A DNA stretch of 34,358 nucleotides from JAHRVQ01 sp047616645 (GTDB lineage: Bacteria > Pseudomonadota > Gammaproteobacteria > Pseudomonadales > Azotimanducaceae), in the NCBI GenBank assembly GCA_047616645.1, contig JBLHIH010000030.1, forward strand, positions 1-34,358. The letters are read 5' to 3'. Made by a program: the position numbers and the translations under genes. Under the pieces are notes generated by a model. The model ran no database searches. It was not told the origin of the DNA and was given only the letters and a program-made list of their open reading frames with translations. This document shows, in pieces, positions 22,727 through 30,761 of this stretch (its first letter is position 1; each line of letters begins with the position of its first letter).

Positions 22727-23419
22727 CTAACCTGCCTTCGCAATTAAGTGAGTATCGGTATTGTGCAAACCACATTCCTTTTTGGTTTCTTCTTCCCACC
22801 ACCAACGACCAGCCCTTTCATGTTCTCCTGGTCTAATTGGGCGGGTGCAGGGCTCACAGCCAATACTTACATATCCTTTGTCATGGAGCCGATTGTAAGG
22901 AACTTCATGATCTCTTATATATTGCCAAACCTGCTCAGAGGACCAATGAGCCAAGGGGTTATATTTCGTCAATTTTCTGTTTGGTCCAGAGAAAGTCTTA
23001 TCGTTCTCAGTTTGAAGAAGCTCTGATCTGGTGGGGCTCTGATCTCTTCGTTGACCTGTAATCCACGCATCCATATTCGTCAAATAATGCCTTAAGGGCT
23101 GTATTTTTCGAATATTACAGCAAGCTTGATGGCCTTGTTCATAAAAATCAAACAGCCCATTTTGCCTCACAAATTGAGTGAGCGCCGCGCCGTTAGGGCT
23201 AATTATCTCGATTTCTAAGCTATAGTGATCGCGAACTTGTTGAATATATTGGTAGGTTTCTGGATGTAGTCGCCCCGTATCGAGAGAGAAGATTTTTGGC
23301 TTGAGACCTAACTTGCAAGCCATATCGACCATGATCACATCTTCAGCTCCGCTAAAGGATATTGCAACATTCTCGTGTTGGGTAATGGCATTTTCTATTA
23401 AGTCTTTAGGGCGAATCAC
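22727..23419 (-). CDS. cysH: Assimilatory adenylylsulfate (APS) reductase
   Basis: The 230-residue protein has the PAPS/APS reductase fold: the PP-loop region ISFSGAEDVIMVDMA near 22-36 and SLDTGRLHPETY near 46-57. Cysteine pairs CC (QACCNIRK) and CxxC (GCEPC) that bind a [4Fe-4S] cluster are present, and the C-terminal ECGLH holds the catalytic cysteine. The cluster cysteines indicate the APS-using, thioredoxin-dependent type found in Pseudomonas rather than the cluster-free PAPS reductase of E. coli. It reduces activated sulfate to sulfite in cysteine synthesis. It is transcribed toward cysB; the 52-bp gap between the two stop codons has no clear terminator. The upstream 469 bp must hold the promoter. 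Confidence 0.93.
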   Translation of the reverse strand: MIRPKDLIENAITQHENVAISFSGAEDVIMVDMACKLGLKPKIFSLDTGRLHPETYQYIQQVRDHYSLEIEIISPNGAALTQFVRQNGLFDFYEQGHQACCNIRKIQPLRHYLTNMDAWITGQRRDQSPTRSELLQTENDKTFSGPNRKLTKYNPLAHWSSEQVWQYIRDHEVPYNRLHDKGYVSIGCEPCTRPIRPGEHERAGRWWWEEETKKECGLHNTDTHLIAKAG

Positions 23420-23888
23420 GTTTATCTCTCTTAAGTAGCAGCTTCAACTGAAATGAGAGATTAACAAACTATAAAAATTCTGAGAAAGTCTTTAAATTCA
23501 TATCGACATAACCAAAAAATCTTCCAAAGGTCACATTCATAAGGTCATCGGTAGAAATGCGTAATGCATTACCAGATCTGGTTATAGGGTCTATATTAGC
23601 GTCCTATCAATTTGCTAGTATTGCCTCTACAAGCGAAAATTTAAGACAAGCTAAAATTGTAAGTCTTGGGTTTTCTACCAATATTTATTAGCTTGGCTTT
23701 GTCGATAAACCTAAGTCCAGCTTCGAATTAAAGAAGTAATTTATATTCGATTATAGAATTTACCCTATAAAAATAGAGTAAAAACGTTCCCCTGAAACAT
23801 TAACTGTCAGAGTTAGGGGGGATAAATAGAAACTGTAGCCAATTGTATCGAAAGCATAGTGGCTAAGACGTAAAGATAAGGAGTGAAT
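23420..23888. other. Long intergenic region between cysH and thrH, possible structured thrH leader
   Basis: This 469-bp gap has no confident gene. A 44-codon frame at 23557-23691 has no useful ribosome-binding site and is not called. Near thrH are several inverted repeats: TAACT/AGTTA (23801-23805 with 23811-23815), an alternative CCCCT/AGGGG (23789-23793 with 23815-23819), and TAGCCA/TGGCTA (23836-23841 with 23860-23865). This clustering suggests a structured leader, but I could not match it to a known riboswitch. The cysH promoter should lie in the left part. Confidence 0.4.
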
Positions 23889-24500
23889 ATGGACGTGGTG
23901 TGTTTAGATTTAGAGGGAGTACTGATTCCAGAAATTTGGATTGCTTTTGCCGAGACGACCGGCATTGAAGCCTTAAAAGACACAACTAGAGATATTCCAG
24001 ATTATGATGTTTTGATGCGGCAGAGGTTAGACATTCTAAACAAAAACAACTTAAAGCTTGCCGATATTCAAGCCGTCATCTCAAGTTTAGAGCCAATGGA
24101 TGGTGCACTCGAGTTTCTAGATAGTCTTAGAGAAGGTTATCAAGTTATTATTTTATCAGATACTTTCTACGAGTTCGGCCTTCCCTTTATGGCTCAACTA
24201 AACTGGCCCACTTTGTTTTGTCATAAACTCGTGATTGACGAAACAGGGGGCGTTATCAACTATAAATTGCGTCAGAATGATCCCAAACGTCAATCAATCA
24301 GAGCGTTACATGATCTGAAGTTTAGTGTTTTCGCAGCTGGAGATTCTTATAATGATACCAGTATGTTGGCAGAAGCCGATGCTGGTTTTTTGTTTAGGGC
24401 ACCAGAGAATGTAATAAGGGAATTTCCGCAGTATCCCGTAACGTCAGAGTATCAGGAACTGCGTAATTTCTTCGATTCCGCAGCAGTAGTAAATGGCTAA
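23889..24500 (+). CDS. thrH: Phosphoserine phosphatase / homoserine phosphotransferase ThrH
   Basis: The 203-residue protein begins MDVVCLDLEGVLIPEIWIAFAE, the ThrH form of HAD motif I in which the nucleophile Asp is followed by Leu-Glu. TTRDIPDYDVLMRQRL near 33-48, LSDTF (motif II) near 95 and AAGDSYNDTSML (motif IV) follow. In Pseudomonas, ThrH dephosphorylates phosphoserine and can move the phosphate to homoserine, linking serine and threonine synthesis. ATG 23889 is preferred over GTG 23883 because AAGGAG (23878-23883) sits 5 nt upstream of it. With serC elsewhere in the window it could supply the last step of serine synthesis, which is inference. The stop codon is inside an 11-bp inverted repeat. 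Confidence 0.93.
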   Translation: MDVVCLDLEGVLIPEIWIAFAETTGIEALKDTTRDIPDYDVLMRQRLDILNKNNLKLADIQAVISSLEPMDGALEFLDSLREGYQVIILSDTFYEFGLPFMAQLNWPTLFCHKLVIDETGGVINYKLRQNDPKRQSIRALHDLKFSVFAAGDSYNDTSMLAEADAGFLFRAPENVIREFPQYPVTSEYQELRNFFDSAAVVNG

Positions 24501-24539
24501 AAATCTTATCAAATGCCATTTACTATTAGCTGAGCTAAT
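24487..24539 (+). terminator. Inverted repeats overlapping the thrH stop, possible terminator
   Basis: TAGTAAATGGC (24487-24497) pairs perfectly with GCCATTTACTA (24515-24525), extendable by a G·U and an A-T pair. It is followed by ATTAGC-TGA-GCTAAT (24525-24539). There is no T-run, so termination is uncertain; it may stabilise the thrH 3' end. Confidence 0.45.
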
Positions 24540-24619
24540 AATTACGATTAGACTAAGTTGATATTCGATTCAAAGGATTTCTGTATACTTGGCTCGAATT
24601 ATTAGTTCAGGTAAATTAG

Positions 24620-25504
24620 ATGGTGAGTGCGGGCAAAAAGTTTAGAGAAGCTATTGCAGCTGAGAATCCCCTCCAAGTGGTTGGTACTATCAACGCTTAT
24701 ACCGCTATTCTAGCGGAATCTGAAGGTTATAAAGCGATATATCTATCTGGGGCAGGTGTGGCGAATGCCTCATACGGCTTACCGGATTTAGGCATGACCT
24801 CCCTCAACGATGTGCTTGAAGATGTTCGCAGAATTACCTCTGCAAGTAGTTTGCCCATGCTCGTTGATATTGATACCGGTTGGGGAGGTGCATTTAATAT
24901 TGCACGCAGTGTCAAGGAAATGATCAATGCAGGAGCAGCTGCTGTCCATATTGAGGACCAAGTTGCTCAGAAACGTTGTGGTCACAGACCTAACAAAGAA
25001 ATTATATCTAGATCTGAAATGCAAGATCGAGTCAAAGCTGCTGTCGATGCTAAAACGGATAATGATTTTGTTATCATGGCGAGAACAGATGCGCTAGCAG
25101 TGGTTGGATTGGAAGAGGTCATAGAGAGGGCGGTTCTTTGCGAAGAAGCCGGCGCTGATGCGATATTTGCAGAAGCGATGACTGATTTGGACATGTATCA
25201 AAAAGTTGTTAATGCGGTTGATGTCCCTGTTCTTGCCAATATTACAGAATTTGGAGCGACGCCTTGTTACAACACAGAACAATTGGCTTCAGCTGGCATC
25301 GCAATGGCACTTTACCCACTCTCGGCATTCAGGGCAATGAACCTGGCAGCCCTCAATGTTTACAGTACCTTGCGTAAAAATGGCACACAGGAAAGTGTGA
25401 TCGATTTGATGCAAACAAGAGAGGATCTTTATCACTATCTGGGTTATCACGAATACGAGAAGAAACTAGATGAATTGTTTTCGGATGATTCCTCCAATAG
25501 TTAG
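24620..25504 (+). CDS. prpB: 2-methylisocitrate lyase
   Basis: PrpB splits 2-methylisocitrate into pyruvate and succinate, the last step of the methylcitrate cycle for propionyl-CoA use. The 294-residue sequence has LVDIDTGWGG with metal-binding Asp83 and Asp85, and the catalytic loop KRCGHR with Cys120; the KRCGHR form is shared by PrpB and isocitrate lyases. The NITEFGATP segment near 212-220 supports methylisocitrate lyase rather than oxaloacetate decarboxylase. ATG 24620 follows a weak ribosome-binding site. prpC follows after 143 bp. No prpR regulator is adjacent, so control is not visible here. Confidence 0.93.
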   Translation: MVSAGKKFREAIAAENPLQVVGTINAYTAILAESEGYKAIYLSGAGVANASYGLPDLGMTSLNDVLEDVRRITSASSLPMLVDIDTGWGGAFNIARSVKEMINAGAAAVHIEDQVAQKRCGHRPNKEIISRSEMQDRVKAAVDAKTDNDFVIMARTDALAVVGLEEVIERAVLCEEAGADAIFAEAMTDLDMYQKVVNAVDVPVLANITEFGATPCYNTEQLASAGIAMALYPLSAFRAMNLAALNVYSTLRKNGTQESVIDLMQTREDLYHYLGYHEYEKKLDELFSDDSSNS

Positions 25505-25647
25505 TATCCGTCCAGAAACAGAAAAATTTGGCTGAAAGTTGCGAGACTATTAAGTTTCAAGGCTATAGATGCATAGCTTGCTGTACCTGTTGTTCAAAAG
25601 GCAACAATGTAGAGTGGGATTTTAACTAGATGTAAAGGGAGTTTGAT

Positions 25648-26775
25648 ATGACAGACAAAAAGAAAGGTGGAGCGGGTCTCCGAGGCCAATCAGCCGGTGA
25701 AACTGCATTGTGCACTGTCGGTAAGGAAGGTGCGGGATTAACCTATAGAGGTTATGGTATTGACGACCTAGCGGCAAACGCTAAATTCGAGGAAGTCGCA
25801 TACATGCTGCTTTACGGTGATCTCCCGAATCAAATGCAGTTGGCTCAATATGAATCGCGCCTACACTTGATGCGCTCATTACCAGAAGACTTGAAGCTGG
25901 TGCTCGAGAAAATTCCTAAAGAAACGCATCCAATGGATGTCATGCGTACAGGTTGTTCCATGTTAGGAAACCTAGAACCAGAAAATTCATTCTCGGACCA
26001 ACAAGATGCAGCAGACCGCTTGTTGGCGGCTTTACCGGCAATCATGTGTTACTGGTATAGATTTAGCCATGATGGTCTAAGGATTGAGACCGAAACTGGC
26101 GAAGATTCTATTGGTGGCCATTTTTTAAAAATGCTTACGGGTGAAACGCCTTCTGATATGCATAGAGAGGTGATGAACTGTTCTCTGATTTTGTATGCAG
26201 AGCACGAATTTAATGCGAGTACCTTTGCCGGTCGAGTGTGTGCTGCAACGCTATCGGATATGTATTCATGCGTGACTGCATCAATTGGAACCTTGAGGGG
26301 CCCCCTCCATGGAGGGGCCAATGAAGCTGCGATGGAGCTTATCGAGAAATTTTCAACTGTTGAGGAAGCCAAAGCCGGTATTCTCGATATGTTAGTTAAA
26401 AAGGAAACCATCATGGGTTTCGGTCATGCGATTTATACGACACATGATCCCAGAAATGACATTATTAAACAGTGGGCTGAAAAATTAGCAAAAGAAAATG
26501 GTGATACTGGACTATTTGATATTTCTGTTGTCGTTGCAAAAACAATGTGGGATGAAAAGAAATTGTTTCCGAATGCCGATTTCTTCCATGCCTCAGCATA
26601 TAATTATATGGGAATACCAACTAAAATATTTACGCCCATATTTGTAATGTCGCGATTGACCGGATGGGCTGCTCACGTGATGGAGCAAAGATCAAATAAT
26701 CGACTCATTAGGCCCAATGCAGACTATGTTGGCGTTGATGCAAGGTCTTATAAGCCCATTGGTCAACGGGCTTAG
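25648..26775 (+). CDS. prpC: 2-methylcitrate synthase
   Basis: PrpC condenses propionyl-CoA with oxaloacetate to 2-methylcitrate. The 375-residue protein starts GGAGLRGQSAGETALCTVGKEGAGLTYRGY, the typical PrpC beginning, and has the citrate-synthase active-site His in HGGANEAAM near 222 and GFGHAIYTTHDPR near 257. FHASAYNYMGIP near 311 is also characteristic. The shorter length and N-terminus favour methylcitrate synthase over housekeeping citrate synthase. An AGGGAG ribosome-binding site precedes ATG 25648. The dehydratase step (acnD/prpF or prpD) is not next door; the following gene is on the other strand 23 bp away. Confidence 0.92.
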   Translation: MTDKKKGGAGLRGQSAGETALCTVGKEGAGLTYRGYGIDDLAANAKFEEVAYMLLYGDLPNQMQLAQYESRLHLMRSLPEDLKLVLEKIPKETHPMDVMRTGCSMLGNLEPENSFSDQQDAADRLLAALPAIMCYWYRFSHDGLRIETETGEDSIGGHFLKMLTGETPSDMHREVMNCSLILYAEHEFNASTFAGRVCAATLSDMYSCVTASIGTLRGPLHGGANEAAMELIEKFSTVEEAKAGILDMLVKKETIMGFGHAIYTTHDPRNDIIKQWAEKLAKENGDTGLFDISVVVAKTMWDEKKLFPNADFFHASAYNYMGIPTKIFTPIFVMSRLTGWAAHVMEQRSNNRLIRPNADYVGVDARSYKPIGQRA

Positions 26776-26798
26776 GATCCGAAGTTTGACTACACTAT

Positions 26799-27428
26799 TT
26801 ATTGACTATATTCCCCGTACCGCGAACGCTGATATTGTTGTTGATATCGCATGACTTTTGATACATATCTTTGTGTCTCAGGGTACGGGGGAACGCCTCG
26901 ATAGCGTTCTACAGCTGTACTTCCAGCATTGTAAGCTGCAAGTGCTAAGGTGATTTCCCCATCAAACCTTTGTATAAGCTCACTTAAATGTTGGGTTCCT
27001 GCGTAAATATTTTGCCGAGGGTTAAATCTGTTATAGACATCATATTGTTGTGCGGTGGGAAGCATTAACTGCATTAAACCAGTGGCTCCCTTTTTCGATA
27101 CTGCATTAGGGTTAAATCCTGATTCGACATGAATTATTGCTTCAACTAAGGCAGGGTCAAGATTAAATTTTGTACTTGCGCCGTTAATCAGCGCTCTAAA
27201 CTTGGTGGGGCCACCCGCCTCAATTGATCGGTTGGCGAGTATATGTCCAGCATCTGTGATGCTGTCCCTCTTCATTACGCTTCTATATTTTTGAGATGAA
27301 TGAGGAGGCCGATCGCTTATGAGCTTCTCGCCATTGGGGCCCTCAGATAGGTATATCTCGGCATAGATAAAGGGGCTAAATATTAGCGCTAGCAGTATAC
27401 TGTGTGCGTAAACATGTCTAGATTTCAT
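26799..27428 (-). CDS. Periplasmic lytic transglycosylase (SLT family)
   Basis: The 209-residue protein has a signal peptide (hydrophobic residues ~8-22, FIYAEIY cleavage region) and then a short stretch resembling DUF4124 (LSEGPNGEKLISDRPP). The SLT domain (about 75-200) contains AIIHVESGFNPNAVSKKGATGLMQLMLPTA with catalytic Glu102, and ends with ALAAYNAGSTAVERYRGVPPYPETQRYV. These are the motifs of family 1 lytic transglycosylases, which cut peptidoglycan between MurNAc and GlcNAc. The small size and lack of extra domains suggest a simple housekeeping or stress enzyme. It is convergent with prpC and divergent from rraA. Confidence 0.9.
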   Translation of the reverse strand: MKSRHVYAHSILLALIFSPFIYAEIYLSEGPNGEKLISDRPPHSSQKYRSVMKRDSITDAGHILANRSIEAGGPTKFRALINGASTKFNLDPALVEAIIHVESGFNPNAVSKKGATGLMQLMLPTAQQYDVYNRFNPRQNIYAGTQHLSELIQRFDGEITLALAAYNAGSTAVERYRGVPPYPETQRYVSKVMRYQQQYQRSRYGEYSQ

Positions 27429-27641
27429 CGCTTGGATACATAGTCTTTAACATGCCTGTAAGATGTAGAATGATATCAATGGATAAGGTGCATTTTCTAA
27501 AGTATACCTGAGTGAGCTTTGTTTTAGCCAAATACCAATGACGCTACTGTTATACTCGTTAAATATCGAAATTTGTCAAAATATCGTCTAGGAATGCTGG
27601 TTTTTAAGACAGTATTTGTTAACACCATTTTAGGATTTACT

Positions 27642-28121
27642 ATGCATTTTAATCTTCCTGACCTCTGTGATAAATTCCCAGATCTTGTCAAAGTAATCGA
27701 ACCCATGTTCGGTAATTTTGGTGGGAAAGATTCTTTTGGCGGTGAAGTCGTCACTATTAAGTGCCACGAGGATAACTCCCTGGTTGCCGAACAGGTTAAA
27801 GAGCCAGGAGTGGGTAAAGTGCTTGTAGTCGATGGCGGTGGCTCTATGCGATGCGGACTTTTAGGCGATAATTTGGCACTAAAAGCAATGGAACAGGGTT
27901 GGGAGGGCATAATTGTTTACGGATGCATCCGAGACGTTGACATCATCGCTGAACTCAACCTTGGTGTACAAGCATTGGCATCTCATCCAAAAAAGAGTAT
28001 TAAGCGCAGCCAGGGTTTACTTAACGAAATACTCAGCCTAGGTGGTGTAGAGATAAAGCCAGGTCACTTTATTTACGCTGATAACAACGGTGTATTAGTG
28101 TCTAGCAAGGCCTTGGTTTAA
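27642..28121 (+). CDS. rraA: Ribonuclease E activity regulator RraA-like protein
   Basis: From ATG 27642 (preceded by AGGA) the protein has 159 residues and begins MHFNLPDLCDKFPD, like E. coli RraA; an upstream in-frame ATG at 27573 would add 23 residues and is unlikely. NFGGKDSFGGEVVTIKCHEDN, VLVVDGGGSMRCGLLGDNLA and GIIVYGCIRDVDIIAELNLGVQALASHPKKS are characteristic. RraA binds the C-terminal part of RNase E and lowers mRNA decay; relatives are 4-hydroxy-4-methyl-2-oxoglutarate aldolases, and the GGGS..R and G..RD residues of that active site are kept, so enzymatic activity is also possible. Its end is only 6 bp from the convergent double-GNAT gene. Confidence 0.9.
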   Translation: MHFNLPDLCDKFPDLVKVIEPMFGNFGGKDSFGGEVVTIKCHEDNSLVAEQVKEPGVGKVLVVDGGGSMRCGLLGDNLALKAMEQGWEGIIVYGCIRDVDIIAELNLGVQALASHPKKSIKRSQGLLNEILSLGGVEIKPGHFIYADNNGVLVSSKALV

Positions 28122-28127
28122 GCCGCT

Positions 28128-29552
28128 TCACAACTTTAACTGTCGTAGATTTGGATCCCTTACACTACTTTCCCAACTCCGACGAAATTGACGGGATAGT
28201 CGGTTTCCCTCTGTCACATCATAAAAATTCGCACTGCCATCAAAAGCTTCGACATCTAGTCTGTAGATGTAACCATGACCATCAACCAATATATATTCAT
28301 GGTTTAATTGGCGAAGTTCTGGATGAACAATTTGAATTTGCATCGATGACGGTAACCTTCTCGCTAATTTAACAAGTGAATGCCCATTTTTTATTACGCG
28401 ATGTGGGTCATAGAGCAGTATCTCCACACGGGTATATTTATTCCGCCGAGCCAATATTGAACAAACTTGTCTCAATTCTTCGTGATCGAATAATTTATGG
28501 TCGAGAAATGGCGACAAGATCTGTATTGTATGTTGCGCCTGTTTGCACATTTTTAGAATTGTATTCTGGAAGTCTTCCATTCTTCTGAGAAGTAGGAAAT
28601 CGTTCTTTATGCCAAGCGCGTGAATTGCAGTCACATCGACAGTCTTTCTTTCAGTGACTTGCTTAAGGGGGGTGACATCTTCAATTTTTCGGGTATAGAA
28701 AATTCGATCATCTACATCTTGTAGAAACCCCACTTTTTTGATGAAGGGCTGAAGGGTATCGCTGCCCTCGAGAGACAGACAAGACAATCCCAACCTCTCG
28801 GCTTTAATATATGCCGCGTCTAAAAGAGAAGCACCCACGCCCTGAAATCGAAAATCTGAATCAACAACAAATCCGCTGATACTACCGTGTAAATCCATTC
28901 TTAATGTACCAATAAGCTGGCCAGCCTTGATGCTTACAAAATGTTTGCAGTGAAGATCCAAGTCATCAGTGAGCGATGAATCCTTTACATGCAGCTCATT
29001 CGTCCATACTTGTCGTCTTAATGAGCGAACCAATTTTTCGTATTGTAGCCAGTTTATCTCTGCTGTATCGTAGTGACGAACCTGTGTCTCTAGCACATCT
29101 CCAGTTCGAACTTTGCGTTGTCCAAATGTTTCTATCGCCACTTGATTTTTAACCATCAAGTAGTCTTTAAGTGAATCCGTATTTTCGGCATCCGAGGACG
29201 CATGTAGAATGTCGAATCCCCGTTTTTTGAAAAATGCTAAGGTTAAATTTGGAGATGTTAAGAAGACTTGATCTAGTACTAAATGCCGTGCTCTTTCTGT
29301 TGCCTGTTCTAGTAGAGACTCACCTACTTTTTGATGCCTGTGATCCTCCGATACAACGAGAAAACCGATCTCTCCACTCGGCAAAAGTCGGATAGCGCCA
29401 ATAGAAATATTGTTGGCATCAAGCGCTATCCAGTGATAGGCCATTAAATCCTCTTTATCACTTTTTAACGACAATGCGCGTCTTAAACTCAATATTTGTT
29501 TCTTGTCTTGAGACCAGGTTGTTTCCCTAAGGTTAAACTGTCTTAGCTCCAT
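28128..29552 (-). CDS. Double GNAT acetyltransferase fused to PLD-like C-terminal domain
   Basis: This 474-residue protein appears to have three parts. Residues ~5-135 are a GNAT domain (EDHRHQKVGESLLEQATERA supplies a loop like Q/R-x-x-G-x-G/A, here HQKVGES). Residues ~160-290 are a second GNAT domain (VVDSDFRFQGVGASLLDAAYIKAE). Residues ~310-470 have the look of a phospholipase-D-like or DUF7931 module (QAQHTIQILSPFLDH, RVEILLYDPHR, LRQLNHEYILVDGHGYIYR), without an obvious complete HKD motif. Acetyl transfer is expected from at least one GNAT; the role of the C-terminal part is unknown. It is 5 bp from roxA on the same strand and probably in one operon with it. Confidence 0.78.
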   Translation of the reverse strand: MELRQFNLRETTWSQDKKQILSLRRALSLKSDKEDLMAYHWIALDANNISIGAIRLLPSGEIGFLVVSEDHRHQKVGESLLEQATERARHLVLDQVFLTSPNLTLAFFKKRGFDILHASSDAENTDSLKDYLMVKNQVAIETFGQRKVRTGDVLETQVRHYDTAEINWLQYEKLVRSLRRQVWTNELHVKDSSLTDDLDLHCKHFVSIKAGQLIGTLRMDLHGSISGFVVDSDFRFQGVGASLLDAAYIKAERLGLSCLSLEGSDTLQPFIKKVGFLQDVDDRIFYTRKIEDVTPLKQVTERKTVDVTAIHALGIKNDFLLLRRMEDFQNTILKMCKQAQHTIQILSPFLDHKLFDHEELRQVCSILARRNKYTRVEILLYDPHRVIKNGHSLVKLARRLPSSMQIQIVHPELRQLNHEYILVDGHGYIYRLDVEAFDGSANFYDVTEGNRLSRQFRRSWESSVRDPNLRQLKL

Positions 29553-29557
29553 AAGCC

Positions 29558-30700
29558 TTATATGACTCGAAGCTCAGAAGGCGGTGCTGCTAATATGCCT
29601 ATGTTGAAAAGCGTTTGTAATAGGTTGAGGTCAGCTGGTTGAAGTGGGATTTTCTCAGGGTGGATTACCCTTTGTTGTTCAAGTTCGCGAAACCAAACTA
29701 AGCTGCTTTTGTCTGCAACAAAACATTCTCCATTAACAAAGATCAAAAGCGACTCTTGCAACTCTTGATAAGCTAAACGGCTTGATAACTGGCATTGAAT
29801 CGGTAGAGCTTGCTTTAGCATTCGCTTCATTTGATCAATCGTCATTGATTTACTGGGTATCTTTGAGAGCTCAGGTTCTCGAAGTTCCGTCATATAACGA
29901 CCAAACCACTGGCGAGTTAGGGAAGGTTGCAAGAGGTTTATTGCCATTTGATCCGCTATCGAATCTGTTGTTTCTTCATCAATGCCATGGTCAAGCATGT
30001 TGAGACTGTCATCCATAGTATGAACTTCGCCCAATTGATCTCCAATAAGATCAGCAAAATGAGAAATCATTTCCTGCAAAGTCGGATTTCGAATCCCGAT
30101 TGAAAGTGTTAAACAATCGTCACTTGCGATACCCCAGTGGCCGACTTTTGGGGGAATATACAATATGTCTCCGGGTTTCTGAATAAGCTCTGTAGTGGAT
30201 TGGAAATTATCCAACAGTCGAATGTCTGCGTTTTCGTTCAGATCACTATCAAGGTGCTCACCATCGTCAAGTTGCCATCGTTTTTCACCACGAATCTGAA
30301 TCAGAAATACATCGTAATGATCAAAATGGGCCCCACAACTTGTTTCCTTGTTCGCGTAGGTCGCCATCACATCATCTATTCTCCAGCGGGGTAGAAAGGA
30401 GAAGTGCTGGCTTATGAGGCGAGAGATATCTGTCAAATGTGACTCCAAACCTTGAATCATTAACATCTGGTCAGTGGGGAGGTGATCCAATTTAAAAGGA
30501 CCCAGTTCGAGGCTGAAATCTGTACCATCGACCAAACGAGATTCTACTAATGCATTATCACAAAGTTTAAGGAGCGTTTCTTTTGAAAGAAATGCGCTAA
30601 TGTCTTCGATATTAATGTGAGCATCAAAGCTGTAGGCTTTCTTCCGCCATGATTCTGTCAAAAAGCTTTCTTTGGAAACATTACTTCCTAATGACCACAT
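29558..30700 (-). CDS. roxA: Ribosomal oxygenase RoxA/YcfD-type (JmjC cupin)
   Basis: The 380-residue protein (from ATG 30700; a TTG at 30727 would add nine residues but the family begins like MWSLGSNVSKESFLTESW) has a JmjC-type cupin. Its iron-binding HxD is GAHFDHYDVF with His125 and Asp127, matching E. coli YcfD numbering, and the distal His188 lies in PPKVGHWG. RoxA in E. coli is a 2-oxoglutarate-dependent enzyme that hydroxylates Arg81 of ribosomal protein uL16. The C-terminal half contains a helical linker and a winged-helix-like end as in YcfD. Residues that bind 2-oxoglutarate were not checked individually. It follows purB by 61 bp and precedes the double-GNAT gene. Confidence 0.88.
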   Translation of the reverse strand: MWSLGSNVSKESFLTESWRKKAYSFDAHINIEDISAFLSKETLLKLCDNALVESRLVDGTDFSLELGPFKLDHLPTDQMLMIQGLESHLTDISRLISQHFSFLPRWRIDDVMATYANKETSCGAHFDHYDVFLIQIRGEKRWQLDDGEHLDSDLNENADIRLLDNFQSTTELIQKPGDILYIPPKVGHWGIASDDCLTLSIGIRNPTLQEMISHFADLIGDQLGEVHTMDDSLNMLDHGIDEETTDSIADQMAINLLQPSLTRQWFGRYMTELREPELSKIPSKSMTIDQMKRMLKQALPIQCQLSSRLAYQELQESLLIFVNGECFVADKSSLVWFRELEQQRVIHPEKIPLQPADLNLLQTLFNIGILAAPPSELRVI

Positions 30701-30761
30701 ACTTATCTCAGGTCCATAAACCGGCAATTTTTGTTAGACAAACTCAGTCCATTTTACTCTT

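Noticed and set aside
23557..23691. 44-codon reading frame in the cysH-thrH gap
   Set aside because: No adequate ribosome-binding site, no recognisable domain, and such a length is expected by chance in AT-rich DNA. Kept only as a note in the intergenic entry.
24727..26414. Several 60-120-codon minus-strand frames opposite prpB and prpC
   Set aside because: They are shadows of strongly supported genes on the plus strand and have no start signals or recognisable domains.
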